Shown: positions 25,380-56,190 of the stretch, one piece after another | Position numbering within the stretch: position 1 is the stretch's first letter | Layout of the letters: each line of letters starts with the position of its first letter | Origin: Euglena gracilis | Taxonomy: Eukaryota; Euglenida; Euglenophyceae; Euglenales | Direction: 5' to 3' | Length of the DNA: 64,000 bases | NCBI GenBank assembly: GCA_039621445.1 | Contig: CP154956.1 | Coordinates: forward strand, 86,684,231-86,748,230 | Translations under genes and position numbers: made by a program | Notes under the pieces: model-generated | Database searches by the model: none | The model's input: only the letters and a program-made list of their open reading frames with translations | What the model was told of the DNA's origin: nothing

Positions 25380-26236
25380 TTGAGAAGTCAATTGTCAAAT
25401 TTCAATTCCGACTTTGATGAGCGAGGAAAAGGGGCCCACAGTGGCCCTTTCAAGGACCCAGCCCCCAGGGGCAAAGGGACCCACAGTGGCCCTTTTGGAG
25501 GGAGGGGCAGAAACCCCTCCAACATTTATTTCTCAATTCCCGATCAATCAATCAAGGGGGGGACCCACAGAGGCCCCCCTATGGTATGTCAACCAACCAC
25601 ATCAACATGGAGAAGACCAGATAGGCCAAACAGGGGCATTAAGCCCTATGGTATGTCTTCCAACAACAAGATCATCCAGAGAGGTGAGCAGAGAGGGAGA
25701 GAGTGCATGCACATCCCCCAGAAAAAAATTCTTTTTACAAGGGCCCAAGCCCTAGGGGACCTAGGGGTGCAATGTCCAACACCCCCAACCCGGACCCCCC
25801 AGAATCATCTTACCCAGAAAATAAATTCAATGGAGGAAATATGGGGAGACACCCCCCTCCATCAAAGGTTGCAAAAAAGCCTAAAATGTCCAACATCTCC
25901 AGCCCAGCCCCCCCAAAATCATCTTATCCAGGAAATAAATTCCATGGAAGAAAAATGGGGAGACACCCCCCTCCATCAAAGGCTGCAAAAAAGCTTGAAA
26001 TGGTGGGCAAAAAATGCCCCCCCAACAACATGTCAACTCATCAGGGATGGCATTCAACCCCCCTGGGTCAGCCCACCAAAATTGTCCACCCACCCAAAAA
26101 TCAGAGCAAATTTGAACTTACCCCAAGCAGAAAAAATACTGCTGGATTACGAAAAATCTGGATCCATAAAGAGGGTGAGGGATTCAACCACCCAGCACCT
26201 GATCCCCTGGTTTCTGATTTCAAAACCAGAGGGGGG
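25380..26236 (+). CDS. DIRS-like ORF: N-terminal region leading into reverse transcriptase
   Basis: The frame encodes a polar, Pro/Lys-rich region with three KG-x-HSGPF repeats, then a tandem pair of about 40-residue units containing EINSMEE and WGDTPLHQRLQKSLK. It ends in LDYEKSGSIKRV and IPWFLISKPEGG. That last part is the lead-in of a DIRS-type reverse transcriptase. The frame is lost at a G6 run (26231-26236), after which the RT continues in another frame. The start codon is uncertain, and a capsid role for the first part is not shown. Confidence 0.65.
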
Positions 26237-27256
26237 CAGACAAAATGGAGATTAATAAGCGATTGCAGGGAAATAAATCAAAGGTTCCAAGTGAAACCTT
26301 TCAAGCTGGATCACATCCAGCACATTTTTCCAGTTTTGGAAAAAGGCCACTGGGCAGCAAAAATAGACCTGAAGGATGCCTATTTTCATATTCCAGTAAG
26401 TCCAGGCCTAAGGCCATTTTTAAGGCATCAGGTGGGGGGGCAGACCTGGGAATTCCAGGCAGGCTGTTTTGGCCTGAATGTAATGCCCCAAATTTTCATG
26501 TCAGTAATGAAGACATTCGAAAAACTGTGGAGGAAAAGGGGCATCCAGGTATTTATTTACCTGGACGACATTTTACTGGTGGCCCCAACACAAATCATCT
26601 TACAAAATCACCTGAACACAGTGGTCAGGGATTTAATCAAATCAGGATTCAAAATCAATGTGAAAAAGTCCACCCTGCAGCCCACCCAAATCGTCAATCA
26701 TCTTGGATTTCAGCTAAACTTCCAAGAGGGAAAATTACAGGTGCCCCCCCAGAAAATAAAAACAGTAAAAAAGGAGCTGGGAAAAATGGTGAAAAAAGAT
26801 TACATGTCAAAAAGGCAACTGGCTGCCATTTTGGGCCAAATCAGATGCAATCTAATGGCCCTGCCCTTTCTAAGGGCCTTTACGGATGCCCTGGCAAATT
26901 TTTTGGTGGAAAATTCCACAGCCCCCTGGGACTCAAAACATCCCATTTCCCAAAGAATAAAGGACCAATTAAAGGAAATAAAAATTCTGGTGGACACCTG
27001 GGGGGGCAGACCCTTCCCCCAAAATGCAACCAGGGAGTTGCACTCAGACAGCAGTACCCATGCCTGGGGGGGACTGGACATTCGAACAGGCAAAATTGTG
27101 CAAGAATTTTGGAGGGAAAACTCCATTTTGCACATAAATGTCAAAGAATTAAGTGCAGCAATAAGCACAGTACAAAGCCTCAGCCAGCCAGGGGAAACTG
27201 TGTCCCTATCCGTGGACAATCAAGTAATTTACTATTACTTAACAAAAGGGGGGGGG
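26237..27256 (+). CDS. DIRS-like reverse transcriptase and start of RNase H
   Basis: Begins QTKWRLISDCREINQ. The RT core shows KIDLKDAYFHIPV (first catalytic Asp), the GFGLN-type FGLNVMPQIF segment and VFIYLDDILLV, whose YLDD is the catalytic box. A thumb region with HLGFQLN follows. RNase H starts with ELHSDSSTHAWGG, continues with a central Glu in HINVKELSA and an Asp in SLSVDNQVIYY. The frame is lost at G9 (27248-27256), inside RNase H. Confidence 0.85.
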
Positions 27257-27896
27257 CAGAAAGGACCCTTTCAATTCCATGCTAAGACCCTTCTTCAAAT
27301 GGTGCATGGAACACAACATAAACCTGCAAGTAAAGTGGGTCCCCTCCAAAGACTGCCTGGCAGACCCTTTAAGCAGGTGGGAAATGGACAGGGGTGATTA
27401 CTCACTGGACCCCCAACTTTTTCAATGGCTGAGGCAGCAGTTCAAAAATTACATCAGCCTAAAAACAGACCTTTTTGCCTCACCAGGCAACAAAAAACTG
27501 CCACAATTTGTGGCCAGGTGGCCCCACTGGGGAGCCACAGCAGTGGATGCATTACAATGTCCACTGGACAACATGGGGGATCTTTATGCAAACACCCCCT
27601 GGTCTGTAATCCAAAAATTTCTCCCCAGATTAAAAATGTTTCCACAGGCCAAAGTTTTGATGGCCCCCTACTGGGATTCAGCCACATGGTGGCCCCAGTT
27701 AATAAAAATGAAAGTTCCAGGGACCCCCTGCCTGAAAATCACCCCCTACATGGGTATGTTTACCAATTGCAGGGGGGAAAAAATGCCACCCCCCAGGTGG
27801 CCCCTGCTTTGCATGATTTGCTCAGGCAAATTCTGGAGGGGAAAAAAGTACAAAATTAAACCATTAACGATTTCCTGGGAAGAAACCCCAGCTTAA
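27257..27896 (+). CDS. DIRS-like RNase H end and C-terminal domain
   Basis: In the shifted frame RNase H continues with FFKWCMEHNINLQVKWVPSK and DCLADPLSR, the usual end of the domain. Then comes the region typical of DIRS polyproteins: TDLFAS, then a WPHWGATAVDAL segment and MAPYWDSATWW. The frame ends with TAA at 27894-27896. Confidence 0.75.
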
Positions 27897-27924
27897 AGCG
27901 TTATCAAAGCGCTTTTACGCTTTT

Positions 27925-28680
27925 ATGGGTAATTTTGGACAAAATGGGGGTACCCCCCCTGAAGCCACCACTGACCAAGTGGTTGACGCTTTAATTCAAC
28001 TGTTCCAATTTTCAAAGGCCCAAGCACGCAATGCATACAGTGCTATGCTTTTGATCCCTGGCTTTGGTGGCCTAAGGTTCCATGCCATGTTAGCACCTTA
28101 TAAAAGGCTTTGGAACCAAAACGTGGAGAAATATGGTGCATTCTGGGATCCCCTCCCAATCCTCCTGGGGCTGGCACAGTCCCCCCTGCCCTCTGATATG
28201 TGTACATTGCGTACACAACTCATTTTCTGTTCACGCATCCTCTGTTTATACAGATCATCTGATTTGGCACAGGTCCAAAGAACCATCAGTGTGTTGGGGG
28301 GGGCACCCTACATCAAAATTAAACGTAAAGGGCAAAAACTCCATAAGTGGGAGCGAGTTGTCTCCATTCCCCAGTGCCCCCAAATCAGTCCCTTTCATTT
28401 GATGATGTCTTATGTGACAGCAACACGTGTCCTTGTGAAACCTGGGGCCCCCTTTTAATTACGTTAAAACACCCCTATAAAGCCATTAAGGCAGATACCA
28501 TTGCTTCGATAACCAAACACTTTTTGGCCCAGCAGGGGGTACCCCCCCCAGGTTTGGGGACCCCACTCCACCAGAGGGGCAGGAGTTGGTTTACTCAAAA
28601 AATTGGGCCTTTCTGCCCAAGAAGTTTGTGAAATTGGTCAGTGGAAGAGTGCCCTGGCCCCCTTTTTTTCAGTGCACAAT
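27925..28680 (+). pseudogene. DIRS-like tyrosine recombinase, two frameshifts
   Basis: The first part (to about 28450) contains LYRSSDLAQVQ, the first catalytic arginine box. The frame breaks at C5 (28448-28452), continues one frame over through KHPYKAIKADTI, and returns at C8 (28542-28549). HSTRGAGVGLLKKLGLS and EVCEIGQWKS then follow, the H-x-x-R box and the conserved G-x-W. The two shifts cancel. The catalytic tyrosine expected shortly after the W is not evident (FFSVHN). Recombinase of this family closes the circular DNA intermediate into the genome. Either the copy is dead or homopolymer lengths are wrong. Confidence 0.7.
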
Positions 28681-28685
28681 CTGGC

Positions 28686-28788
28686 CTCACAATGGCAAAG
28701 TGCGGAGCCCGAGGTGTCTCGTACTCCCTCGAGGCATGCCGAGAAGGGAGGAAGGGACACCGAGGGCGAAGCACAAAGACATTGTGAG
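28686..28788. repeat. DIRS internal complementary region
   Basis: 28686-28718 is the reverse complement of 25133-25165, the left end. 28719-28788 is the reverse complement of 29016-29085, the right end. The two abut, as expected of the splint that joins the element ends during circle formation. Confidence 0.9.
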
Positions 28789-28925
28789 CCCGACCCCCCC
28801 CACCCATATAAGAAAATTTGTCTTCAAACGCCCTCGATCAGAAGATGGGGGCCACGGGGGGGGAGGTGGGGGGGGACCCCCCAGGCAAAGAAACAGCTCC
28901 ACGGTCGCCACGTCGGAGACAATGC

Positions 28926-29085
28926 AGCCAACTCCGGCGAGGCGGCACTAAGCGGGACCTCCTAACCCAGCGCACAAAAACAATCACAACAAACCGCCGG
29001 CGAGCAAGGCATGACCTCACAATGTCTTTGTGCTTCGCCCTCGGTGTCCCTTCCTCCCTTCTCGGCCTGCCTCGAGGGAGTACGA
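28926..29085. repeat. DIRS-like right inverted terminal repeat and extension
   Basis: 28926-29024 inverts the left repeat; the right-specific extension runs to about 29085 (GGGAGTACGA). A diverged start of a similar element (CACTTCGGGCTCCGCACTTTGC) stands further on at 29409-29430. Confidence 0.88.
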
Positions 29086-30244
29086 AAAACGGTGGGAAAA
29101 CATACTCCTTCCGGTTGGAAAAATAAGCGCAGGGACAACACATATCGAGGACCAACTCAAGCCCACCCACCCCGATACCGCAGGAAAAACACACACAGCG
29201 CAAAAAAAAAGCCCGCAAAAGACCTCCGGTTGCGCTTTACGCTCAACGGGCCATGGCTCTCATGGTCTCTGTGCTTTGCCGTCTGTAAAAAAAAGGCCAA
29301 GCGAGAGCCCCTTTTGTCTGGACATCGTTTGCGAAGTACAAAAGGCCATGCCGAACGGGTTGTTCCGCCGATAAAAAAAGCCTTTCCAGACCATGCTCTT
29401 TTTACGGACACTTCGGGCTCCGCACTTTGCTTTGTGCGCCTTGCTCTTGCTTTGCTCGCCACGCCGGTGAACATTCGGGGGGGAAATTCTTCTTCTTGGA
29501 AATTTCAAATTTAAAACAATGCCCTACTAAAAACCTGGCGCGCGGATCAGGGGATTTCTTAAGGACCCCCCCCCGGGGGGTCCAGCCTCCGGTTGGCAAA
29601 AAGGCTGCTGACTGGATTTGAGCTGGCTGGCTGGACCCCCCCGGGGGGGTGGGGAGGAGGGGCCGGGGCTGGATGGGGATGGGCTGGGCTGGGTCGGTGT
29701 AAAACAAAATTTGCTAATTTTTTTTACCATTTTCGACATTTTTTTGGATGGAGCTAGACCAAGGATGGGGGGGCTGTGATGGAGGAAGGTGCGGAGAGGG
29801 GGGGGAACGCAGGGATAGGTGACCTGGAAGCCCAGTTGGCTTGCCAGCCTGTGGAAGGCTGGCCCGGCCTCCGGCCCGGCTGGCCCCGACTTTATTTCAC
29901 TCGACCCCCCGGGGGGGGGCTCCCAGCCCGAATTTGGGCTGCTGGCTGGATTTGAGCTGCTGGCTGGCTGGACCCCCCCAGGGGGTAGGGTACCCTTCGG
30001 CTTAAGAAATCCCTGGCCCAGATCCAAAAGATCAACCAGATTACAAAAATACAGTTTAAATTTAACTCTCGCGCTCCCCCGAATCAAGTGCCCACCCCCC
30101 GACCAGGTTCCTGCAACCTGTGAACGGGGGCTCCACCCCCCCCCCCCCCCCACCCCACCCCACACCCCACCCCCCCCCCCCCCCCACCCCCCCCACCCCC
30201 CCCCCCCCCCCCCCCCCCCGGCCTTCTTCCCGTCCCAAGAGGTG

Positions 30245-30420
30245 GGTTCGTAAAACACACCCCAAAACCTGGCAAACCTGTGACCGGGGGGTGGTCATAA
30301 ATGCGGGGGCGTAGGTGAGGTGGTGTTAAAAGTTTCGCAACCTGCAACCTGTGACCGGGGGGTGGTCGTAAATGAGGGGTGGTCGTACGACAAGGGGGGG
30401 AGGGCGGGTAAAATATTAAA
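30245..30420. repeat. Dispersed repeat family D, copy 1
   Basis: Units of CAACCTGTGACCGGGGGGTG followed by GTCGTAAATG. Related copies at 31190-31440 and 55990-56190 share GACCAGGTTCCTACAGCCC / GACCAGG..GGTGGTCGTAC and CAATTTTTTTTTCC segments and finish in GGGGGTGGTCGGTGGGC. Confidence 0.65.
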
Positions 30421-31189
30421 AAAAGCACCCCCCAAATTGGGCTTCGGCGGATTTATAAAAAGGTTATAAAAGGGGTACATGAATTAGGCGTGCTTTAATT
30501 TGCGTTCCACAAGATGGGCCGGACAGTTGCTAAAATGTGGTCCAAAAAAGTCAACAACCCTTCCCCTGAACTTTATTCCTCGACGGAGTGCGGCTCATAC
30601 TCCCAGGCTCCCAAAACAGTCATCAAAATACGGTCGGAACGAGCCAAACTGGAAGAGGGAAACCAAGCGATCTCTCGTTGGCTCGTGTCCTGCTGGGTTG
30701 GAATGACCAGCCGGAATGGGTGGGTCACCCTTGGTCCCTGAACTCCCCAGGCTGCTATTTCACCCAGGTGTGGCGGGGGGGGGGGGTTCTGGTTTTGGGA
30801 GACCTGCGGTGAGAAATGCAACAAATCGGAGAAGTCGACTCCTGTGGCGGAGCACGCTTAAGGTTGCGGACACGAGGTGCGCAGCTGAGAACCGATAAGG
30901 GAAGGGCGAGATAAAAAAAAAAGGCGGCCTCGGAGATACCGAGGCTGGTTGGAAATGAAAAGTTGGCTGCAGCTGGAAGGGTGCTGTATGCTGTATGTTG
31001 TGTGGAGTTTTCTGATGGAAAAATTTCCAATAACTGAGCCAATCAGAGCCACAAACGACAACAACAACAACAACAGCAGCAGCACCAGCAGCAACAACAA
31101 CAACGACAAAACAAGAAGGATTGAGGGAAGAAGCCACCTAAACAAAATCAAAAAGAGCAAAACAATGTCCAATTCAAATTACCCCCCCC

Positions 31190-31440
31190 CCCGCCCACCG
31201 ACCAGGTTCCTACAGCCCACAACCAGTCATACACATCCCCGACCTGCAACCCCGACCAGGGGTTAGTCATGACCAGGTGCAAAAACCCAATTTTTTTTTC
31301 CAGGCACCCCCAACCCCCCGACGAGGGGGGTTGGTCGTACGAAACCCCCGACCCCCCAACCAGGGGGGGGGGGGGGCAGTACATGGGGGTGGTCGGTGGG
31401 CGGGGGGGGGGGGGGGGGCGTGTAGTCAAATTATCTTTTC
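31190..31440. repeat. Dispersed repeat family D, copy 2
   Basis: Best matched by 55990-56190: both run from a GACCAGG unit through a CAGGTG..AAAACCAATTTTT core to GGGGGTTGTCGGTGGGC and a G run. Confidence 0.65.
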
Positions 31441-31520
31441 ATTTCGTTCCTTCATGAAACGTGGACAATAAGCCCTCGCACGCATGCGCGTGAGACCCCG
31501 TGCCTGCGGGTGGGTTCAAC

Positions 31521-31666
31521 TGCAGCCAGCGGCGTCGGCGTCATCGCGGGCAATCCGCACCCACACTGAGAGGGGAGCCACTTGTGGCTCGGGCGGGAGC
31601 CCCGTCCATCCCGCAAGGCGCCCAAGGGACGTTCGGGTGGACGGGGGGGTCTGCCCCCTCACAGAC
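31521..31666 (-). CDS. Candidate exon, unknown gene
   Basis: On the minus strand a conventional acceptor (CCACCGCCACAG) and donor (TGCA|GTTGAA) bound 146 nt. One frame reads LGRLAGWTGLPPEPQ and then VAPLSVWVRIARDD with GC-rich third positions. No family was recognised. It might belong to a gene beyond the LIM gene's end. Confidence 0.35.
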
Positions 31667-31913
31667 CTGTGGCGGTGGTGGCTGGCTCGGGGGGGGGAGG
31701 ACACAGCGAGTGACATGGGGATCCTTCACACTCTTTTCCGATCAATTCTGGATTCCAAAAAAAAGGTGGCGCTTCCCCGAATCATCGTTATTACCATCAA
31801 ATTATTATCATTATTCCTGAATTATTATTCCCTGAATTGAACAATGTTCGCAAAATACGGCTTGAACTGCTGGTGCAAGGCACAGAAAGCAAAAAAAAGA
31901 CCGCCTCAGGGGA

Positions 31914-32123
31914 TCATGCCATGTATTCCATTGGACCTTCAAGAACATCCACTTCCTTCTGACGGATCAAACCAGTCACAAATCCAACGCAAAATGACAT
32001 GAGTGACCCCCACCCTTCCACCATCCGGGCAAACCGTACGCCCTGAGGGGCGAACCCCTCGTCTCCCCAGAGCCAGGGCGTCTCAATGCAGGTGTGGCCG
32101 CCGCACGACAATGCCCAACACAA
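31914..32123 (-). CDS. Candidate terminal exon, unknown gene
   Basis: An open frame to a TGA at 31914 reads TCIETPWLWGDEGFAPQG then VRFARMVEGWGSL. The first half has exon-like composition; the second is A/T-richer. No splice sites were settled and no family was recognised. Confidence 0.25.
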   Translation of the reverse strand: MCWALSCGGHTCIETPWLWGDEGFAPQGVRFARMVEGWGSLMSFCVGFVTGLIRQKEVDVLEGPMEYMA

Positions 32124-33324
32124 CCAGAGAATCGAGCAAGCCTTTGCTGGGAAACGTCGCCACGGGAGTAATTCAGGGATTTGTGCTGATCCGTCACTGT
32201 TCCTTTCTCCACCTCTCTCCTGAAAGAGACTGTGCAGAGTTCACAGTGGGGAAAACAAAACAAAAAACGGCGACCTGACCTGAGGGCAGGGGAATGCCTT
32301 AAAAAATGCATCGCCTTAAAATTCGGAAAAAAATTGCCTTAAAAAATAAAATAATAAATAATCCTGGTGACAATGTCTCCAGAATTTTTTTTAATAATAT
32401 TATCAGCAGTATCCACAATCTGTAACATATAATGATCCGTAGTTATCCATATTTCAGGAGGTTCATGCTTATTTATTACTGTCTGTGGCTATCCAGCACC
32501 GGGCACATAACTGCAAATCCCCAAGCAGTTCCACCCACGCCCCGACCCCCTCCCAAACAGATGGTCCGGCCAAGCCCGAAGCAAAGGTTTGCCCCAACCC
32601 CCCAAGGGACACACAGGTGGTGAGTTGCGAGCGTGGCAGGAGGCTTGCGACACGCTGCCAGCGGGGGGTGGCTCCTCCGGCGCCAGGGGGGCAGGCCACA
32701 CGATGATCCCCCGTCAGGACGCTCAGAGGCGGGAAAATTAGGGCTGGCTGGCTGCCCCACTCCATTATGGTCCCGATAGTCCGCTGACTTTAGGTCCAAC
32801 CCGGGACCAAGCGGGGAAATTGCAAAATGCCCCAAAGTGAAAAAAATGGACCAAATAATGCAACAAGAAAAGGATTTCCGACCTAAAAAATTCTTTGGGC
32901 GCGTGTCAGAAAGCAAAAAAAAAAATTGTTTCTGCCAATAATTTTGCAACCAAATGCAAGAAACTGAAATCACTGCACAGCGAACATTTCACATCAGCAA
33001 TCAACAATTTTCATGTCGACAACACTTATATGACACCCCGCAGTATCTCGCCAACAAGGGGAGCCAAGCCCCCCCCCCCCCAGCCAAGTGGGGGGTTTGT
33101 GCCAGCAGCCTTGCAGCCCTGTGCGTGAGGGCAGGTCACTGGGAAGCAATAACAAAGGCAATTGATGCAGCTGCAAAGCCGGGGTTAGGCCACACAGGTA
33201 CGGACGGGGTCGTTGCTGTGCCTCGGAGGGTTGATAGGCATTTATGTTGGGAGACTTGGTTTAAACAAAACAAGACTGATTTCACTTCCATAACTGCTAA
33301 TTTGCTGGATTGGAATTTGCTTCA

Positions 33325-33943
33325 GAACTGTAAATTCTCATTTGAAATCCTTCGTGTCACAGAAAATCGGTGCAGTTTGGATGCCATAGGTGTTCAACTG
33401 ACCTTTAGGAGCCTTTTTGAACTGTGCACAGACCCTCCCCCCCCGAGAGGTTCGGCGGTCACAGCTGAGAGAGGGGGGCAAATCAGGCTCAGTGTATTTG
33501 GCATGAGGGGGTTTGGCAAATGCTTCAGATGCGGCTAATGATGAAAGCAATATTAAATTCGACTTAAAAAAAACATTTATTTTGCGTGTGAAAAAGCGTC
33601 TATGGAGGAAATGGGTCTGGAAAAAAGCTTGACAAAGAAATTATGCAAACTGTTTTTTTTTTTTCTTGAACTGTAAATTCTCATTTGAAATCCTTCGTGT
33701 CACAGAAAATCGGTGCAGTTTGGATGCCATAGGTGTTCAACTGACCTTTAGGAGCCTTTTTGAACTGTGCACAGACCCCCCCCCCCCCGAGAGGTTCGGC
33801 GGTCACAGCTGAGAGAGGGGATGCGGCTAATGATGAAAGCAATCTTGAAATCGACTTCAAAAAAACATTTATTCTGCGTGTGAAAAAGAGTCTATGGAGG
33901 AAATGGGTCTGGAAAAAAGCTTGACAAAGAAATTATGCAAACT
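33325..33943. repeat. Direct duplication of about 300 bp
   Basis: 33325-33651 and 33667-33943 are nearly identical (GAACTGTAAATTCTCATTTG through to AAAGAAATTATGCAAACT). The second copy lacks about 55 nt that stand between AGAGAGGGG and ATGCGGCTAATG in the first. Both end at a T run. Confidence 0.92.
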
Positions 33944-34291
33944 TTTTTTTTGTTTCTTATGTTTTGCACATTGTCCATGAAAGTTCATTGGTGAAAATAT
34001 TCACTTGATTTTTCTTCAAATCATTTTAAAAATCCTTTCAGTGAAAAGAACCCTGGTGACTCCAAATCTCATAGTTCCACTGCCCATTCAGGCCAGTTGC
34101 TGCACAGCAGACAACTTCCCAAATACGATCTTTTTCTGTGACAAAAAATATTCACATTGTTCTTCGCCACAAAAATAATTTTTGAAATATAATGTGAAAA
34201 ATAAAAAAATATTTGATAATTTTCTCACACCTTAAGATCTCACACCGAAGATTTTGGTCAGCACAAGCACGGTGAAGATACTCAGCATCCA

Positions 34292-54136
<19,845 letters not shown>

Positions 54137-55734
54137 CTGTGGGGACCGGAAGTGGGGGTTGCAAGATCCGGGAAGGAAGAACAATCCTTTGAGTGGATTC
54201 CTCCAGTCAATGGATTCAGGACGGTAAATTGGAGCTCACAAAAGAACCTGGTTCCCTGGTGAAGATTGACACACAAAAAACTCGATCTGAAGGAGGCAAA
54301 ATGGAAGAATGTCTTCCCATAACATTTTCCACAGGATGACAATGAGATTGATGGAATAGTCATTTAAAAAGCACATATGGTTGGAAATGTTGGGGCTGCT
54401 GTCCCATGGCATAGTGTCGCATTGGGGCTCTGCCTGAACTTGCAGCGGATCGCCAGAAAACCTCCTGAAACTTTTGAAGTTTTGCGAGTTTTTGATGCCG
54501 AGTTCACCATCAAAAGGCGCGTGCTGCTGAACAACGAGAGAAGGTGCTATAAATGATATACAGATAATCCAGCACAATCAAAATGACCAAATCCTGTCAA
54601 ATGCACCAGTCTTCACAGCAGGCAGACAGGAGATGGATGGGGATGGCGTGCGGTCCTTACAGGGTTCATATCGCGGCCGAGGGGGTTCAGGGGATCACTC
54701 CAGGGGCATACTCTTCACCAGGATGACGCTCTCCAGATCAGACCCTCGCTCCAACAGGACACTAGGACACTAAAACAAGTGGGGCAGGCGTGCCGGGAAA
54801 AAAAAGCACTCGAAGGACTCAACCCGAGAGGGTTGGAGATATTTGGAGTCTGGTGGAGTACCTACGTGGCTGGAACTTGCCAAAACGCAAGCCAGCAAAC
54901 ACCCAAATCAAGTTAGGGGAACTTTCAAAAAACGAATGGCGAAATGCAAATGGCGGAATATTTCTTTCTTGTAATTGGATGGAAGAATTTATTTCTTGTT
55001 GTACTGCACTTTGCACGATAAATTAGCATACCAAGGCCAACTGAGCTGGACCCAACGTTCCTTTCCGTTGGTCCCCTCATCGTTGAGGCTCCTGGCTGCA
55101 AAAAAAAATTTGTTGGTTTGGTTTGGCTGTCTGTTTGCTTTTGCTGTCTGCTTGTTGATTCAAAGCGGAGTCGTCAACAAAAGCGATCAGTCACTTTTGA
55201 AAATCAGTCGGTCACTTCACTTCAGATTCCCTCCTGGGTAGGGTCCACCTTGCAATTCTGGCCAACACATTCCTGGAGGCAGGTTGAAAGGGAAATTGAG
55301 AGTTCAATCCACTTTTCCCGACAAGAGACAGCGGCTTACATCAAATAAAATGACCATTCGCTGAGGTCGCAAAACTTGCCGCCGAATGGGAATGGGAATG
55401 GTGCCACACGCCCACTCAGGTGTTCACTTGCTCGCTGACATTCGGCAGCTGATATCCCCCCCCCCCACATTCTGTGGTGCACTTGGACCATCCCGCCACC
55501 AGTCATCATGTGTGCCAAAGCACCTGAGGAAACCCTTCGGAGGCTGCAAGGGAGGGTCTGTACAGAGGTCATCCCATAATCTGTCGCCGTCCTGAGGGCC
55601 GACGGCGCGGCTGTGCTCCTGCACATAAGAACTTGGGGGACGGGGAACTTGGGGGACATTTGTTCAACCGTCTGGATCCCCCCCCCCCAGATGAATGAAC
55701 CAACTAAGGGGTCACCCCCCCAAGCCTAATGAAC

Positions 55735-55860
55735 ACTGAAATGACAGTCGGCGGTCCGGATGGGGATTTTCATTGGGCATAGGTTGTATGGGCATTTGCA
55801 TTGATATAAAAGTGACAAACGAGACAGTCCGGACACCTTGCTCATTGGGCATGGGTTTAT
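55735..55860. repeat. Dispersed repeat P, copy 1
   Basis: CGGTCCGGATGGGG..TTCATTGGGC.TAGG and GACAGTCCGGACACC segments recur at 63115-63232 with about the same spacing. On the minus strand both copies read PMPNENP / PKPNEHP-like peptides and end near TTCATTAGGC, so a repeated exon cannot be excluded. Confidence 0.55.
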
Positions 55861-55989
55861 TGGACACGGGGAGACGTACTTGGGTACCCTCATTTAGGGC
55901 CCCCAGACACATCTCAAAACAGTCAATTACTGCACGTCTTATGATAAGCTCATGCTTTTCACGCCTCTGGGCAACCGGCTCCCCCATCA

Positions 55990-56190
55990 TTGCCCACCGT
56001 ACAGGTTCCAACAACCCCCGACCAGGGGGGGTGTTGCCATACGCACCGACTTGATCTGCAATCCCCTGACCAGGGTCGGGGTGGTCGCACAACCAGGTGA
56101 TATAAAAAACCAATTTTTCCCAAGTCACCTACAACCCCGGACTAGGGGATGGGCGGCATTTGGGGGTTGTCGGTGGGCAAGGGGGGGGGG
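55990..56190. repeat. Dispersed repeat family D, copy 3
   Basis: Matches 31190-31440 segment by segment, from GACCAGGGG through CAGGTGATATAAAAAACCAA to GTTGTCGGTGGGCAAGGG. Confidence 0.65.

Larger units (their letters stand above)
25133..29085 (+). mobile_element. DIRS-like tyrosine-recombinase retrotransposon
   Basis: About 3.95 kb. The left end (25133-25257) and right end (28926-29085) share a 100-bp inverted terminal repeat. An internal complementary region at 28686-28788 is made of the reverse complement of the first 33 nt of the element fused to the reverse complement of its last 70 nt. That arrangement is specific to DIRS elements, which replicate through a circular intermediate instead of using an integrase. 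The internal frames give, in order, an N-terminal region, reverse transcriptase, RNase H, a C-terminal domain and a tyrosine recombinase. I did not find the adenine-methylase domain that some DIRS elements carry. The reading frame is broken at four G/C homopolymers. It is unrelated to any virus of animals or crops. Confidence 0.9.
29086..34291. other. Repeats with scattered exon-like segments
   Basis: The stretch holds a possible remnant of a second DIRS end (29260-29460), CTGGCTGGACCCCCCCGGGG segments (29560-29690, 29880-30010), repeat family D (30245-30420, 31190-31440), C-runs (30135-30220), a CAACAACAG-type patch (31055-31110) and a direct duplication (33325-33943). GC-rich open segments at 31521-31666, 31914-32123 and 32560-32730 may be exons; the first two are listed. 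Confidence 0.55.

Noticed and set aside
26800-27219. Minus-strand frame of 139 codons opposite RNase H
   Set aside because: Antisense shadow of the retroelement; no domain.
26245-27285. Second long plus-strand frame overlapping the RT gene
   Set aside because: It is the +1 shadow of the RT frame in GC-poor-stop sequence; it contains no RT motifs in its own frame.
29260-29460. A second complete DIRS element
   Set aside because: Only about 55 nt resemble the left end, diverged; no matching right end or coding region in the window.
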